NCBI RefSeq assembly: GCF_000002235.5
Contig: NW_022145605.1
Coordinates: 2,087,178 to 2,151,177, forward strand
DNA: 64,000 nt
Source of the DNA: Strongylocentrotus purpuratus
Lineage: Eukaryota > Echinodermata > Echinoidea > Camarodonta > Strongylocentrotidae
Reading direction: 5' to 3'
This document shows, piece after piece, positions 13,232 through 27,336 of this stretch. The position numbers were made by a program, and so were the translations under genes. How positions within the stretch are numbered: position 1 is the stretch's first letter; every line of letters begins with the position of its first letter. The notes beneath the pieces are model-generated. The model did not search any database, was not told where the DNA came from, and saw only the letters and a program-made list of their open reading frames with translations.

Positions 13232-13440
13232 CCATCTATCGTCAGTTTACAGCCAGAAGAGCTTTAACTCTGTATTAACAAACATAAGTTATCATCCTTC
13301 TGGCTCCAAACTGACGATATCACGTGTAAATTTCATAAGGGCATTAACTCTGTGTACATGGATATACCATTTGTTTGGAGTCACAAGGCATAAACTCTGT
13401 GTTAATAGCATATGAATGAATGCCCCTGCAGCTCCAAGCT
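13232..13440. mobile_element. hairpin family with CTGGCTCCAAAC end, two adjacent copies
   Basis: ATCGTCAGTTTACAGCCAGAAG at 13237 is inverted as CTTCTGGCTCCAAACTGACGAT near 13300-13320, with TTAACTCTGT inside. A second, decayed copy (TTTGGAGTCACAAGGCATAAACTCTGTGTTAA) follows at 13373-13440. A related copy is at 31847-31913. Confidence 0.55.
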
Positions 13441-13819
13441 GATAATATTCATTGCCTGTATGACTCAGCAGATGCCATAGTAAGATGTCAGTTTTACTGA
13501 ATAGGTAAAGAAAGAATTAAAAGGGAAATTCGTAGCGAATGAAGCAAATCTCTTCTTTTTAAATCTCACTATTTACATTACAGTCAAGGGTAATTTAGCC
13601 TGTTGTTGGCAGAGCTTTGCCGTGAATAGTGCACGATTTCAACACTATAAACATAGTAACAGAGTTCAAAAAATGTACACGCACAATGCTTTGGAATTCT
13701 TATGTACAGTAGATTTTAAAGAAGTGGAAACAGGGTGGCATGCTGTGGTGTATTACCCTACTATGTACTAGAGGCAATATGGTCAAACCTGTCTATTATG
13801 GTCACCCAAGGGAACAGAA

Positions 13820-14120
13820 AGTGTGGCCACTGTATAGACAGGTGGCCTTTCTAGACAGATGGCCTTTCTAGACAGGTGGCCTTTCTAGACAGGTGGCCTT
13901 TCTAGACAGGTGGCCTTTCTAGACAGGTTCTACAATGAACATTTCTTTCTCAAGGGATACACAATACAGGGCCACTGTATAGACAGGTGGCCTTTCTAGA
14001 CAGGTGGCCTTTCTAGACAGGTGGCCTTTCTAGACAGGTTCTACAATAAACATTTCTTTCTCAAGGGATACACAATACAGGGCCACTGTAGACAGGTGGC
14101 CTTTATAGAGAGGTGGCCAC
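13820..14120 (+). repeat. 17-bp minisatellite (ACAGGTGGCCTTTCTAG) in two blocks
   Basis: The 17-bp unit ACAGGTGGCCTTTCTAG is repeated about five times near 13845-13926 and about three times near 13982-14040. Both blocks sit within a larger duplication that also carries AACATTTCTTTCTCAAGGG and GGCCACTGTATAGACAGG. Confidence 0.9.
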
Positions 14121-14169
14121 TAAGACCAGTTTGATTGTAGCTAACCAATTATGGAAAGCCGTTAGCATC

Positions 14170-14394
14170 TCTGAAAATATTTTGTAAAACTTATTTTAAA
14201 AGGCATAAAATGTTGATTCAAATCATTCATATTTTCTATTATCAAGGAGATGTCATGTTCTTGACGTGGAATGTATGAAAAGTCTAAAATACTTGATTTT
14301 TTGCTTTTGAATATATTTTATTTTAAGGCTACAAATGGCTCTCCATAATGTTTAAGTCCAACTAAGAGTTAAGTTTGACTTTGTGAAACACCCC
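14170..14394 (-). mobile_element. second copy of the GGGGTGTTTCACAAAG MITE, truncated
   Basis: This is the reverse complement of most of 6774-7067: it shares ATCATTCATATTTTCTATTATCAAGGAGAT-type text and ends TTTGTGAAACACCCC. The end corresponding to the right side of the first copy is missing. Confidence 0.75.
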
Positions 14395-14557
14395 CCAGCT
14401 GTTGGAAAATTATATCAATGCAGCAATGGAAACAGCACAATATCTTTACATGTATTACAAGAATACAATATCCTCCAAAACGTGATTAGAACAAGATTAT
14501 ATAATCTATTGAGACCCAGAAGTTCTTAACTATGTGTTAAAAACTTCACACCTACCT

Positions 14558-14592
14558 CCCCCCCCCCCCCCCCTCTCTCTCTCTCTCTCTTT
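14558..14592 (+). repeat. (C)n(CT)n microsatellite
   Basis: A run of about 16 C is followed by about nine CT repeats. This is simple-sequence DNA. Confidence 0.9.
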
Positions 14593-15435
14593 TCCTCTCC
14601 ATATACATGTATTTTTTCCATCTTCAATCCTTCTTCTTCAGCACACCTTCCAAAGTCACTGTGCCTCTAATCAGACAAATTGCTTGCTCTCAAATCAACA
14701 TCTCCTGGCACCTACTTTAATATTCAGTTCTAATCCCCCATAGAGATATACATTTTGTATCATCAAGGTTTTTATTGGCCACCATACACATTCACATCGT
14801 CCTTTGGGTTCTCATTAACCAAACACCTATTCCTCATTACACTCAAGGCCTCCATCCTTACAAACTAATGACAATTCTGTATCAATTTTATCAGTTCCGG
14901 AGATCACAAAATTGGATTTATCTTCCATCGTCCCCTTAGAGCCAAGGCTATATATATATTACTCCTGCAAAAAACCAGGTCTTGACATAATGTTTCTTGC
15001 ACTCAGGAGACAATATTGATTGATGCCCTAAAAGTTGATATAAATATGTTTGCCTCAATCCATGATGTGGTTGTTACAATATGGATTATTCTTGTTTTAT
15101 AGATAAAGTTTATATCTTCTCAGTAGTTTATTGATACTTTATCTAAAGAGTCTCAGAATTGATCAATAAAGTTCTGAATAGATACCATGCCTATCCAGAA
15201 TGAACCATATTGTCACAATCATTTCAAGAAAAGAGGTGAGAAAAATTATCCAAACATTATGGACAACAGTCTATTATTGGAAAGAAAATAGACAGGGACT
15301 GGGATGCCTTGCTCCTGAAATTCTGTTAAAAGCCCAAATAAGCCTTTTTTTTAAATCTCTTGAAACACAATTTTGTTTCAGCAGGTTGATAAATGGACTG
15401 AACCCTGCCCAAGTCCAGAGTGTAAGACTCATTGA

Positions 15436-15500
15436 CTGTCCGCAAGTAGGTAATTCCTGCCATTGAAAATACATAGCTGTTACAGCATTCTTGCAGGCAG
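15436..15500 (+). mobile_element. 65-bp hairpin family, copy D
   Basis: CTGTCCGCAAGTAGGTAATT at the left and GCATTCTTGCAGGCAG at the right are inverted relatives. The centre CATTGAAAATACATAGCTGTTA matches copies A and C. Confidence 0.55.
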
Positions 15501-18500
15501 GTGAAAAAGTCAAAAGTCAAAGTCCAGAGTCCTACAGTATTTGTAGTCCATAGCTAAGTCCCAAGCCCTAGATCAAAGTCCAAACTCAGAGTCCGAGTCC
15601 AGAATAATTTATACACCATTACAAATTAAAAATAGGCCTATGTTGAATCTCTCAAGAACAATTTCCCGAAGGAATTACAGTTGTAGCTGACTAGCTATAG
15701 ATCAAAGCATCTTCTATAATTCTTCTTGAGGCCACCGTTAAGCTTCACGCCAACTCCTTATTTATCCCTGTGCCCCCTGGAAGATTAATGACAATCCCTA
15801 CATCAAAACACTCTCCCGTTCATAACTCATACGTTCCCCATCGCTTTTATCAACACTTGTCCCAAGCTCTCGTTTAGCTTTCCTTCCGGCTTCACATTCA
15901 TGTTGTATACAAAAACACCAACATAAATTGAACATTGTGTATACAACCATGGCATACAAGACCAAATAAACATGTAATTATTCTTAGAGTAATCTAAAGA
16001 TAGAGGAAGTAATGAGCTAAAATGTATCCTTTCATCTTCTAGGAGCTATAAAGTTACTCTATTGATGTTAGCAGATGATTTGATGAGTTACAGGTTTGTT
16101 GTTGTGTTATGGATGTGATAGATGAATATTGATAGTTTCAATAATTTTCCAAGTTTGCCTGACCTAATTAATTGATAAAATGACTTGATAATTGCCTGTT
16201 ATTTGGTGGCCTTGTGCTTTAAGCAGACCTGGTTTTTTTTATTTTCAATAGAAATGTATTACAATAATTGCAATAATAGTAATTATAACAATATAATTGA
16301 GATAAAAAAATTATTAGTAATATAAGAAATGAAAATACACTGTATAAACGTGATTTAGATAAAAGAGGGCTACATGTACATCATAAAAATAAAGTTAATA
16401 TGCTTGCAGTCCTCAGATTACTTTCTGAAAATCAAGATAGAAAATGGAACGAGTAATTTGCAAACAAAGGGAAAGAAAAAGTGCTGAATTTCTTTCGACC
16501 CAATAATAATCACACCTACACAATATTTCGCTGAGGGAACTAGAGTACATGTACATGCCATGTAAGGTTTTCTTTTCTTCTTTTTCTATACCACAGAGCT
16601 TAATTATCTTTCGCCGCCCATGTACACAGCCTATAGAAATACCTTTCATGCTTGATGAAGAGAAATAATAACCAGGTATGTGCTCTCCCCCGCAAGGTCT
16701 CGTTTGCACTCTACTCATAGTGCATTAATGTTCTCCTTTTGTTTACATTCCGGAGGGTTTCACGAGTTGCCTAGCAACAGAACTGACTTCCGACCATGTC
16801 ACACTAGTTAAAAAGCCCATCAGGGGCTGGGGGTTTTTTTCTGTGGGAAATCCTTTCGGATCGTTTTTTTCTTCCCCCGGAGGTCTTTACAAGCTTTCCA
16901 GGGGTTAATTACTTTTTGAGCCACCATGACAGTGACAACTAGTATGCAGGTTGCAAGCTTTTTGTTATGAAGTCTCCTTGCCCCACCCCCCTCCCCTATC
17001 AAAGAAATTCATCCCATTTGATTGATCCATGCTCAGCTTTTGAAAAGGAACATATTTCTATATGAAACAACATGAGAAACAAAGTACATGTATGTGAGGC
17101 TTAGGAGCTGATCAGAAATACATGTAAAACAAAATTCAGTGCTATGGTCTTCACACCAGCACACGAACCTCTAAATTTTCACTCTTTACCATCAAATATT
17201 TGAAATTTAAAAACAGAGGCCCCATGCACACAGACACTTAAATATCAATCTGGATCCTGTGTGATACAATAGAGTGGGGAGCTATCAAAATGTTCTATCC
17301 CAGCCTCCTAGCCCCCCCCCCCCCCCATCCCACTCCCTCCATCGTGCTCACATCCATATTTTGATGACATAGATGCACATACCGGTACACGTACCTTGGT
17401 AGATTGTTTGTTGAGTCTGTATTACATCCGATTCTAGTTCACAGTACTTTTTAATTATAGATTTGATGGTTGCAATTCCAATGAATTTGTGAATATTAAA
17501 GCTAAACTTTAGTACTGGTAATGCGATTGCATTGTGAAAGAAAAGGTGTGAAAGGATCAGAAACAGTTGATCATGTAGCATGTAAGTATTGGTGTGCACT
17601 GCAAGGTTCTGGAGTCATCAAAATCATAATAAATTTGACCGAGTCTTGGTAAAGTAACAAACACTCACATAGAAAGCTATATATGGGACAACACACATCG
17701 TGTCGGGGATGGTACTACCTTGGTTTCCTTGTCTTTCTATGCTCATTACTCAGCCAGTATACATTTTCTTCCAAAATTGTTTGGCACATGTCATTTATTT
17801 GTAATCTTGAACATTCAGTGTAAGTTTCGTTTGATTCTGTGAGAATTAATTTTTTTTTTTTTACCAGTACTGGAGTTTATCTTTAAGTCCCTGCACAATG
17901 CCTTGTTTAGAGTTTTTCATTCAATAAAAATGAAATGAAATGAAACGAAAAGGAACATTAACTTGATTTAGAATGCAAGCCCATGGGGGAAAAAGGGAGG
18001 GGTTTGATCTAGTCTTTACAACTGTGGGGCATGAACTTCACAAAATAAATGCAATATCATCAAAAAACTTGGCAGGGCTTCAAAGAGAAATTAACTCATA
18101 AACTGGAACAGCACCTGTTACAGTTCAACTAAAATTCATCAAATTAAAGTTAGGATTCTGTACTGGGAAGACATGTAAATACTTCCCTGTAAATTCATGA
18201 AATGAAATAAAGGTTTCTACATCCTGTGCATCTTTTATTGCACCTGACATGACTATAAACTACTGTATATTACATATCTTTTGTTAGGGTGGGATATCTA
18301 AAACAATAGATTATCAAAACCTTTGACATCTGAGAAACTTTATTTTCTAATAAAGGAGTTTTTGACCAGCAATCCAGTGATGAAGTTCTAGTCAATTTCT
18401 GTCTGTTTCCCCAACCATGCCATCATTCTGTAGAGGAACATCATAGGAAACTAGATGTCCACTTGTAAAGCCTGACATCCATAAGCCAATTTCGGCAATT

Positions 18501-20784
18501 TGCGACAGGAAAGTGTTACCCGAGTCTCTTTATTCTCGCAAGTAGCTCAAAGCAGGATGCTATTGAATCTGCTACCATTTACGGTAATGCGCAGCAAGGC
18601 AATTTGTGCAGGACTAAGCAGCGGTGCTCGCTGATACAGGGAACGGTGGCCAAATGATGTCGGATGAAGAAAAAAAAGATATGCCGAGGGGAAATTGGAT
18701 GGCATTAGATGAGTCAGGAAGCTTCATCGTAAAACAGTCTTACCCACCCTGATTACAAGCGCCGTGTTCACACAGGCATCACTACATGCTTCAAAGGATA
18801 TAAACAAACTTACTTAAACTTAGCAAAAGGACATAGTACTGCATTTACCCATTTCAGCAAATATTTAGATGTCAAGACTCAATCCACTTTTTTCTTTACT
18901 TTGCTTGTTGGAAAAAAATATTTACCTTTTAGACAAAGTTTTCCTATCAGTTATGATGATGTTAAAACATTATGAGGCTCTACAGACAGGATTTTTCTGT
19001 ATCAGACGGAAAATAAAACAACTTATTTTGGCATGACTGTACTAGCAATATCTACAGTTGAGTTTCATCCAGGAGATACACAGACTAGCCACCCAGGTGC
19101 TGCACACGTTCATGTTACCAGGGATGGAATTGAATTAATTATCACATCAGTAAATCTAATAATATATCCTCGCATTGCGGTTTTAGTGGTGAGATAAGAA
19201 ATGACATGCATGAATTCACTGCCAGACATGTAGCCGACGGATACACAACTTTTGGCTCCCAAAATGATATTTGAAATCATAACTTTCAGAAACTTATTTG
19301 TTATGAAAGAAGTGTTTGTCTGCTTTGGGCTAAAAATCAGAAGGATGTAGAGGAACAAAACTTATGCTTTACCAGTAAAATGGCTACATGTACATGTAGC
19401 TGGCAAAACCCATAAGGTTTGCATCACAATTATTAGTGCATTGGATTTTCTCCCATTAAAGTTCATAGAAGACAATGAACTATCACATCATACAAAACAC
19501 ATATTAATAATAGATAAGTTTGTAAGATGCCAAATCCACTTGAAAATTAAATGCCTTCAAGTGGAAGTGAAAGTAAAAGGGGCATTAGAATCCAAAAGAT
19601 AAAACAAAATAAATGAACAAATATACATGTACAAATAAAGTAGGATACAACATATGAAAGAGAAAATACAACAAAAAGTACAAATCTTTTTTCTTAAGCT
19701 GAATCAAAGAGATCTTCTTTAGATTCTTTTAAAACATTTTGACTGATCTGCTACTGTATGTTACTGTTAGTAACATAATGTATGCCAAAAGACTGCCTAC
19801 TAAATAACAGGGAAAGGAACAGTAGAATTCAGATTTCAGACTTCACTTGTCTTAGGTACAGGTAAATTCCCTGACAAGGAAGACTCATCCAACAACCTTT
19901 AATTTCCCATCAAAAACACAAACTTTGAGTGACAGAGGCCTATTTATAGAGCAGACAGCGATTTGTTAGGAATTTCCTTTATACATTTCCTGCAGACATT
20001 GATAATAATCCTGCAATCCTACGCTAAAGATGATCAAAGGATATCATTGAAGTAACTAGGAACTCAATATACATGTTTTTAGGTTCATTAACTTGAGATT
20101 ATTCTGAAACAACAGGGGAATATGAAATTTATGATCTCTGGAACCACATTACATTCCTTTTATCATACTTTCTCATACACATATGAACAGTACATTGTAG
20201 GAGACATTTCATAAAAAGGGAAACATCAAAATAAAAAATAGTACAAAATCACCTACATGCATGTACACAATACAGACATCAGTGATTATTTCACTATAAA
20301 AATTAGATGTTTCACATCACTTTACCTAATTTATTGTGAATTTCTTCTTTTTCTTCCCCATCAATGAAACAAATATAAAACAAACTTTACAATGTGTCAC
20401 TCTGGAGGCTAATAAGTCATGCTGTGTATCTGGTAATAATTTTATTACAAGCACCAGTCCAATAATTCTGTTTGAACACTTGATTTCTTTTTAGGTATGC
20501 TTCACATTCATAAGACTCTCTGTGTGTACACCATCACTCTTTCCTTTAAATACTATCCCTCAAATGAACTCACAATTGAGTTCACATTCCTCATGTAGCT
20601 GTAGAATAGGGAGGCAATGTGAGTCACTTCACAAGGTTCGAATCAAATGGTTTCACTTGTCAACCTGTGATGGCCTGTGAGGTATTCAACCATCATATCA
20701 AAATCAGTTATGTTCTATGACAGGAGCTCACTTTAAAATTACATCAAGATGATTTCATAATATGTGATAAAATATGATTTAACA

Positions 20785-21004
20785 GAGGAGAGGGAGAAAG
20801 GTGGAGACAGACAGACAGGGAGAGAAAGAGATAGAGAGAGGGGGGAGAGAGTGAAGCCAACGAGAATAGAGAAAAGACAAGCTGAGAGAAAGGAAAGAGT
20901 GTGATACAGAGAAAGAGAGAGAGATGGGGGAAGAGAGAGAGAGATGGGGGAAGAGAGAGAGAGAGAGAGAGATGGGGAAAGATAGAGACAGAGAGAGAGA
21001 AGGG
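20785..21004. repeat. GA-rich tract
   Basis: GAGAGAGAGATGGGGGAA is repeated with variations for about 220 bp. The short minus-strand open frames (Ser/Leu/Pro-rich) are by-products of the repeat. Confidence 0.9.
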
Positions 21005-21072
21005 GGTGGTGCATTGAAACAGCTGTCAAGAAACAATGCTAATGAGCCTCAATCATTTTTCTTTAAATCTCT

Positions 21073-21580
21073 TTAAAGGGAAAGTCCACCCCCAAAATAA
21101 GTTTGTTTCGATAAGAGGCAGAATAATAAGAAAATCAGGTGAGTGAAAGTTTGAGCAAATTCTGAATGAAAATAAGAAAGTTATGAATTATTGAAGTTGT
21201 GATCAATCAAATACAAATTGGCAACTCTGTGACTTATTATACGAGCTCTCCTTCATTTGCTTTGTGCATAATATTCCATAAAATCATGCAGGGGGAGTAT
21301 AGAAACATATTTGCAATTATTATATTTAGGGTGCATGTATGGTTGAAATTTTTCTTGAGGGAAAATGAAAATTTTAGATTTTTTTAGTACTGAGCAAATG
21401 GAAGTTGAGCTCGCATGATACGTCATAGAGTTGCCAATTTGTGTTTGATTGATCACAACTTCAAAAATCCTAACTTCCTTATTTTTAATCGGAATTTGCT
21501 CAAACTTTCACTGACTTGTTTCTCTCATTTTTCTACTCCTATTAAAACTAACTTAATTTCAGGGTGGACTTCCCCTTTAA
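21073..21580. mobile_element. 508-bp TTAA-bounded MITE, long inverted arms
   Basis: The ends TTAAAGGGAAAGTCCACCC and, inverted, TTAAAGGGGAAGTCCACCC begin arms of about 170 bp that remain similar inward (AGTGAAAGTTTGAGCAAATT and GAAGTTGTGATCAATCAAA occur in both). TTAA at both ends fits piggyBac-type target choice. Open frames inside are made by the inverted arms and are not genes. Confidence 0.85.
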
Positions 21581-23082
21581 GGACCAGTAACAATGAAATG
21601 AAATGAAAGAAACAATATAAAAATGCCTTTTCACTTTCTCAAAGGAATATTCATGAAGTCCTGTGAACAAAATTGAAAAAATGAAAAATAACCTTAACAA
21701 TAGTGTTACACTGATGCGAATTCCAGCAGATCGCTCACTTTATATGAATTGCTGCATCAAACTGTCCTATGTTTCCATTAAATTTCACTCCCACATGACA
21801 ACAATGTGCTACTCTTTAATTTCTCAACGACCATGAATGCAAATAAATATTTGGCTATGCTGACTCTGTCCACACATACCATTGTACTTCACTCATGTGT
21901 GATTGATCTATAATAACGCACCCTGTCATATCATATCAAGGAAAGCAACATAGCAACAATTGAACTTGGCCAAGCCCAGCGTGGGTTTTCCCATTCATTA
22001 CAGAATCAATGCCATGTTGTGCCAAGAAATGTATCCTTTTGAATGGCATGGAATGCCAAAAGAATGCACTGTGATCTTTGTACGATATATTGTGTGCATT
22101 TCAGATTAGTAAGCTTACTTTTCTCACATTAATCAAAAACACAAATAAAACGGGAGTGTTCTGTCTGCAATTCTTATAAAAAATAATATGATAAACTTTA
22201 AGTCCCTATTCCCTAAGGAAATTTTAATATAATACTAAGTAAATAATATATGAAATATATATGTAAGTTGTTAAAGAATTGCATTGTTATGAAGTGTTTT
22301 TTGTGGACAGAATCATAGATTCATTTCAATATTACAATATTTCTTTCTTCTCTTTTGCTTGAATAAATAGGAACGTTTAATAAGTGCAAAATTGAATATT
22401 TGATTCATGATTCTAAATTTCATACATATGTTTCTATGTTTAAATACCAAGCAAATACCGGTAAGTAAAATATGCCCTTTTCACTTCATAAATTAGAAAT
22501 ATTTGCTTGCAATCTGTTTCTCTCACTTTTCTGCCTCCCTTTCTTTTCCAATTCTTTTGAAAGTAACTTGTACTATGAGGTTTAATGCCCCGGCATGTAG
22601 GCCCACGTGAACCTTATTCATGAGTAATGTTTCCTTTTTATGCAAACAATGAAAGTTTTCTTACAGATCATGTGACTTGACATAGATTAAAGAGATTATG
22701 CTTTTTCTCTTTTTTCTTACCAATTACAATTCTTACATAGTGAGTGATATGATTAAAAGAGTGCTATATATAACTTCAAGGGATTACTCTACGGTAGTTG
22801 AACTTCAACCCAGCCCCTTATGGTACTCTCAGCCGCCCAATATCTGCACAGGCAGTGCCCTATCGTAAGATCTGTCCATGGTGTAAAGAGTTTCTGTTAT
22901 AGAGGTAAAAGTTGTTCCCCTTGTAAGCCCCAACCCCTGTGCATGGACTTCCTTCCTTGTTCCTCCCATGATAACCTAAGTGAGACCTACAATGTAGGTG
23001 AAATAGAAACCATAATTTGATCTATGTTCACAGAATCCCAGGTCATTTCTCTCTTCATGGTTGTTCTGATTTCATACACTGT

Positions 23083-23623
23083 TTAAAGGTACTATGTCCC
23101 ATTTGCAGGCCAAAAATAATGAAAAAGTTAAATGTCTAATGCATTTGAAAGATAATACTAATTTAGAACTTCCCTAAAAAAGGTGGGGCTTGAAAATGTC
23201 TTCAAGTGAGAAAATGACGACTATTAGTTGTCAAATCGACTTTAGAGCTATAGAGCCCAAAAGTAATAGTCTTGATTTTCAGACAATTGTACCGAATGGT
23301 CATACGTTTTATGCTGCGCAAAGATTCAATCCGTTTAATCTTGGCCATCACAAGAAGTGGGTTATTGATGTAGACAAATGCTCATGTATCCTTTACAACT
23401 CTTTTCATGTATGTTATTAACAAAGAAGGAAAGAAGCCAGTCAGTCACTCAATAGTGTCTGACAGTGAAGTCTAGCAAGTAAACGGGTTTCCTTGCATAA
23501 TTTGAATATGAGGACACTGCTAACGTTTAAATTTCACAGATAGGACATACATGACATATTCATAATTCCTTCAAAGTTCTACAGAATTTGAGGTTGGCTG
23601 CAAAAGGGACATAGTACCTTTAA
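23083..23623. mobile_element. 541-bp TTAA-bounded MITE, second family
   Basis: TTAAAGGTACTATGTCCC at the left is repeated inverted at the right (GGGACATAGTACCTTTAA), extending into TTTGCAG/CTGCAAA. The interior is not inverted. It contains a 76-codon open frame (23190-23420, plus) with no recognisable family, which I treat as chance. Confidence 0.85.
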
Positions 23624-24680
23624 AGGGAAATCCTTCAAACTTAAGTGTACCCTATATGCGTACAAATGTAGCTGTGCAAAATATCACTACGAAAGATAAC
23701 TAATACTACATGTACACTAACTAAGATCACAGTCACCCATTATAAAGACGAGTTGGTTATCTGAAAATGTGTCATTAAATTGTTTGAAATAATCATATGA
23801 AAGATTTGTTTCCATATCTTGTCATAATTTTGAAAGCTTTACAAAATAATAAATCTACTGCAATCAAACAATTTAATCTATTGAAATGGAATACAAAGCA
23901 AAATAATAAAGTAATATCCCCCCCCCCCCCCCCCCATCCAACATGATTGGGTCCATGTGACTTCAATCGTTATTGAAATTGAATTCTTTTGTGTTCCATA
24001 TTTCATGGTAAAGATTAACAGCAGACAAATGAAATAGAAGAAGAGTTAGATGGAGGGAGAGAGAGAGAAAGATAGAGGGGGAGAATTATCAAACGTGAGG
24101 AAGAGGATATGCTGAGTGAAGGGAAAATAGTGCTAAAGAATACAGGTACACAAATAGTCGCCTTTGGATAAAATGTTTCTGGCGCTAACATGATATTCTT
24201 TTACAGAAGCCATGACCGTTATTAATATTTTCTCCCCAGAATCATGCGTTGGTTGGTTTCTCCTCTCCTCGATATCAATCTAATAATAACTTGTTATGAC
24301 CACTAGAATGCACAGCCCCTAAATCCAGGAGTCCTTTGTTGACATTATCAAGTTTCTTTTGTGAAGGCTATTAACCCAATAAAAATCTCATAATATTGCA
24401 GTGTCAATATAACAGGTTTACCATATCATCCACTGTTTACATTAGATTTCAACTTCGGTAGTACTTCCCTGACTGACATACAGGTATAAATTAATGCTGA
24501 CAGTATGTGTATTAGTCGGAAGTATTGCATACATGTACATGTAGTTTTCACTTTAGACTCCAGATCAAAATACACAAGTGAAGCCTTTAAGTAAATAGTT
24601 CTTGTAAAACAATGTATCTTCTTTCCAATCTTCAGCCAAGTAACACATGTACATGTACATCTACCTGACCTTAAAAATAG

Positions 24681-24719
24681 GGGATCAACCTTGACAGGCC
24701 AATGGCCTTTGTTGATCCC
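24681..24719. repeat. short hairpin GGGATCAAC...GTTGATCCC
   Basis: GGGATCAAC is inverted as GTTGATCCC, and AGGCCAATGGCCT forms an inner stem. It could be a tiny element or a structured intronic sequence. Confidence 0.5.
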
Positions 24720-27336
24720 TCACATCCTCCACCCTTCATCCTAATTATTTCACAGTACAATGTAAATGAATGTTTTTTTTTATATATTTAAATTGTTTTA
24801 ATTTATAATGATTTGTTTGTATATCTTTTGATGTGATTTTAAAGTGATGTGAAATAAATTGAATACTTAAAGAAGAACAGTTTACAGGTGCATTGAACAA
24901 AATAGATGATAAAGTAATAACTGATTTGTAGTTCGAAAACGGCTTTTTAATTTCAATCTTTAGATCAAAGTCTTTCAGAGCATGTTTTAATATGTATTTA
25001 AAATGTATGAGTGGTATACAGGTATTACATTCACTGGAATTAATGTTGCAGAAGTATGTTTTACAGAACATTCAAGAACTGCCTTGTCAAAGTGCTCAAG
25101 TGTTTCAAACATGGTTATACATTACATAAACTAATAGCCAATTTTCAATTTGTAGTTGTCTGAATATTCATAGAAAATGCATAAAATGTTATGCTAAATC
25201 AACACAGCAGATTACATTAACATTTGCTGTCATGATCTAGATGTATTACAAAGAAGGTATTGCCTAGATTCTACATGTATATCAGGTATTCAGGAAAGTG
25301 GTATTTCCTTAGTACTTTGTAGACCCTGGATGTTTATGAAACTAAGCTACAAACAACACACTGTGATCATTATACCTACATTCCTAGGTAAAATGTATTT
25401 TTTAAATTTGTTTTGGGGTATTAAAAAGGAAGATTTTGAATGATAAAAGCTTTACTATTCCATTCCCCCTCTTTCTAACAAAGAAAATTGTAGCAAAAAT
25501 CCTTCATTTAAAAAAAAAGGAAAAAAAAGAAGGAACAAAAATTGTCTATAGGCATTTGCAAAGAATGTGTTCATATAAATAAAAAAATATATGTACAATA
25601 TAAGGGTGAATGCTGCCATGAAAAGAATAATAAAAAGAGAAGGGGAATGATTTATTCAAAAACTCTGACGAGAAAGAAAAAAAAATTGATTGATGAACTG
25701 GTCACTGAGATGATTTATCAATCAATCTGTGTTCAAGCAATAAAGGCCTGTGTGGCATCAAAGCAAACATGTACGTTGTCTCAACTGATTGTGTTTTAAA
25801 GAAGCATTATATTCTGATAATACTCTGTAAGGCATATGGAGTAGGAGGGGATTGAATTCACAAAGCAATGCCTTCAAGGCAAGAAAACAGAGGATTGTTG
25901 AAGGGTAAGGGCGGAAATGAGGCTTACCACAAGCCAGGTTCAATGCAATTACACCTAACGTTGAGATACTGGGTTCGTTCGGTCCGTGAACTTGTTAACT
26001 TCAGTGGAACTCGCTTAATTTAATAAGCACATGGACTTCCTCGCCTGTGCAAGATCAAACTTAAAGAGAAGATTTCCTCCTCCGTTCCTTTTCTTCAAGA
26101 TTGGGTATAATTAGGCAGTCTAAATTTGCTATTTCTTCCCAATTGCTGCATTTACAGTATTTCTGCTCGGTTATCCTTCTTCTATTCAAGACTTAATCTA
26201 AAGTATATTTATTTAAGTAACACACTCATATAAACTCATTATATACAGGTGTACAGTATGTGAGATTAATATAAAGCTGTTGATATTACATTATATTTTA
26301 TTTTCTAGTTGGGTTCAGAATGGTAACGAAATAAAGATCCAATACACAGTTCCCAAGGCTGCATTGGAGTAGGACAACATTTCTTGCCTGCTTAGATTGT
26401 AACTGATTACTTTACACAGTTTAATATCAACAGGATTCCTTCAATTACAAACATAAGAAATAGACGCCTTCCTGCGTGCTACAAGTGTATGAAAGTTGTA
26501 CATGAATGTGCATCGTACCTTTATGGGTATGTGAAATTAGATTAGGTTCCACCCGTCTGGTGTTTTTTGGGTGTGCCTCCTGTCTAGGAATTTCTGCTCA
26601 TAATCTTTAACTTGAGCTGTAGGGTACTAGAAGAAATGTGGTCCTTTCAGATATTCTCTATCAGACCCTCATCACTTTCTTCCCAAATCATGAATTCTGG
26701 GATTCATTGACTACCATGTTTACTGACCAACTTCTTGATCGCCAATAAACTTGGGATTATTAGGTCCTCCTTGCAGAGGTAATTTTCAACGCTCCCAAGT
26801 TTCTGTTCTAGGCATTCTTATACATGTACATGTACTTGTCATATTCAAACCCTGAGAGCTTCATGTTATGGATTATAAATCTACACTGTAGACTCTCTCA
26901 ACTTTCTAACTTGAACTTTGCATTACCAGCCACTTGAAAAATCACATACATGTAGGATGACAAAGTAAATTTTAGTGTACATTTAATATGAGCTCCATAA
27001 AGTTTTAGCTTGAAAATATCTTGACATTTATTTTGGAAGATTTGTCAAATGTCATAACGGCCAGAGAAGGTGAAAATTGTATGTTGCCCAAGAGGTTGCT
27101 GCAATGGCATTAATGGACTTCACTCGTTTCCAGTCCTGCTTGACTGTTTCTCTATATAAAGATTGTACCTTAACCCTTTCAATCCCATTTGCAGCAGGTC
27201 ATACTCAACTTTAATAGTGAAAAGATTTTAATCCTTACGTTACAATCAGCCATTCTTATGGACGTTCTGAAGAACAGCCATCAGGCTTTAGTGGGTTTCA
27301 CCATGATAAAATAAATCAGATGCACTATTCTCTTAC

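Larger units (their letters stand above)
689..27336 (-). other. RSKR: RSKR intron 2 (26.6 kb)
   Basis: The intron is bounded by a minus-strand donor GTAAGA at 27336 and the acceptor CTTTTCAG next to 689. No other exon is needed, because exons 2 and 3 join in phase and match the family without a gap. Apart from the repeats listed separately, these blocks look like plain AT-rich intron with no gene, RNA or repeat that I can recognise: 1260-2350, 2500-3540, 3620-4910, 6000-6770, 7070-8880, 9340-12420, 15510-20730, 21590-23080 and 23630-27330. Short C-runs occur at about 11125, 17311, 23918 and 30067, the last of these in intron 1. Confidence 0.75.

Noticed and set aside
12430-14120. CRISPR-like regular repeats
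   Set aside because: The repeats have no unique spacers; they are a eukaryotic satellite and a minisatellite in an intron.
23190-23420. 76-codon frame inside the TTAA MITE
   Set aside because: No family resemblance; too short to be a transposase, and the element is MITE-sized.
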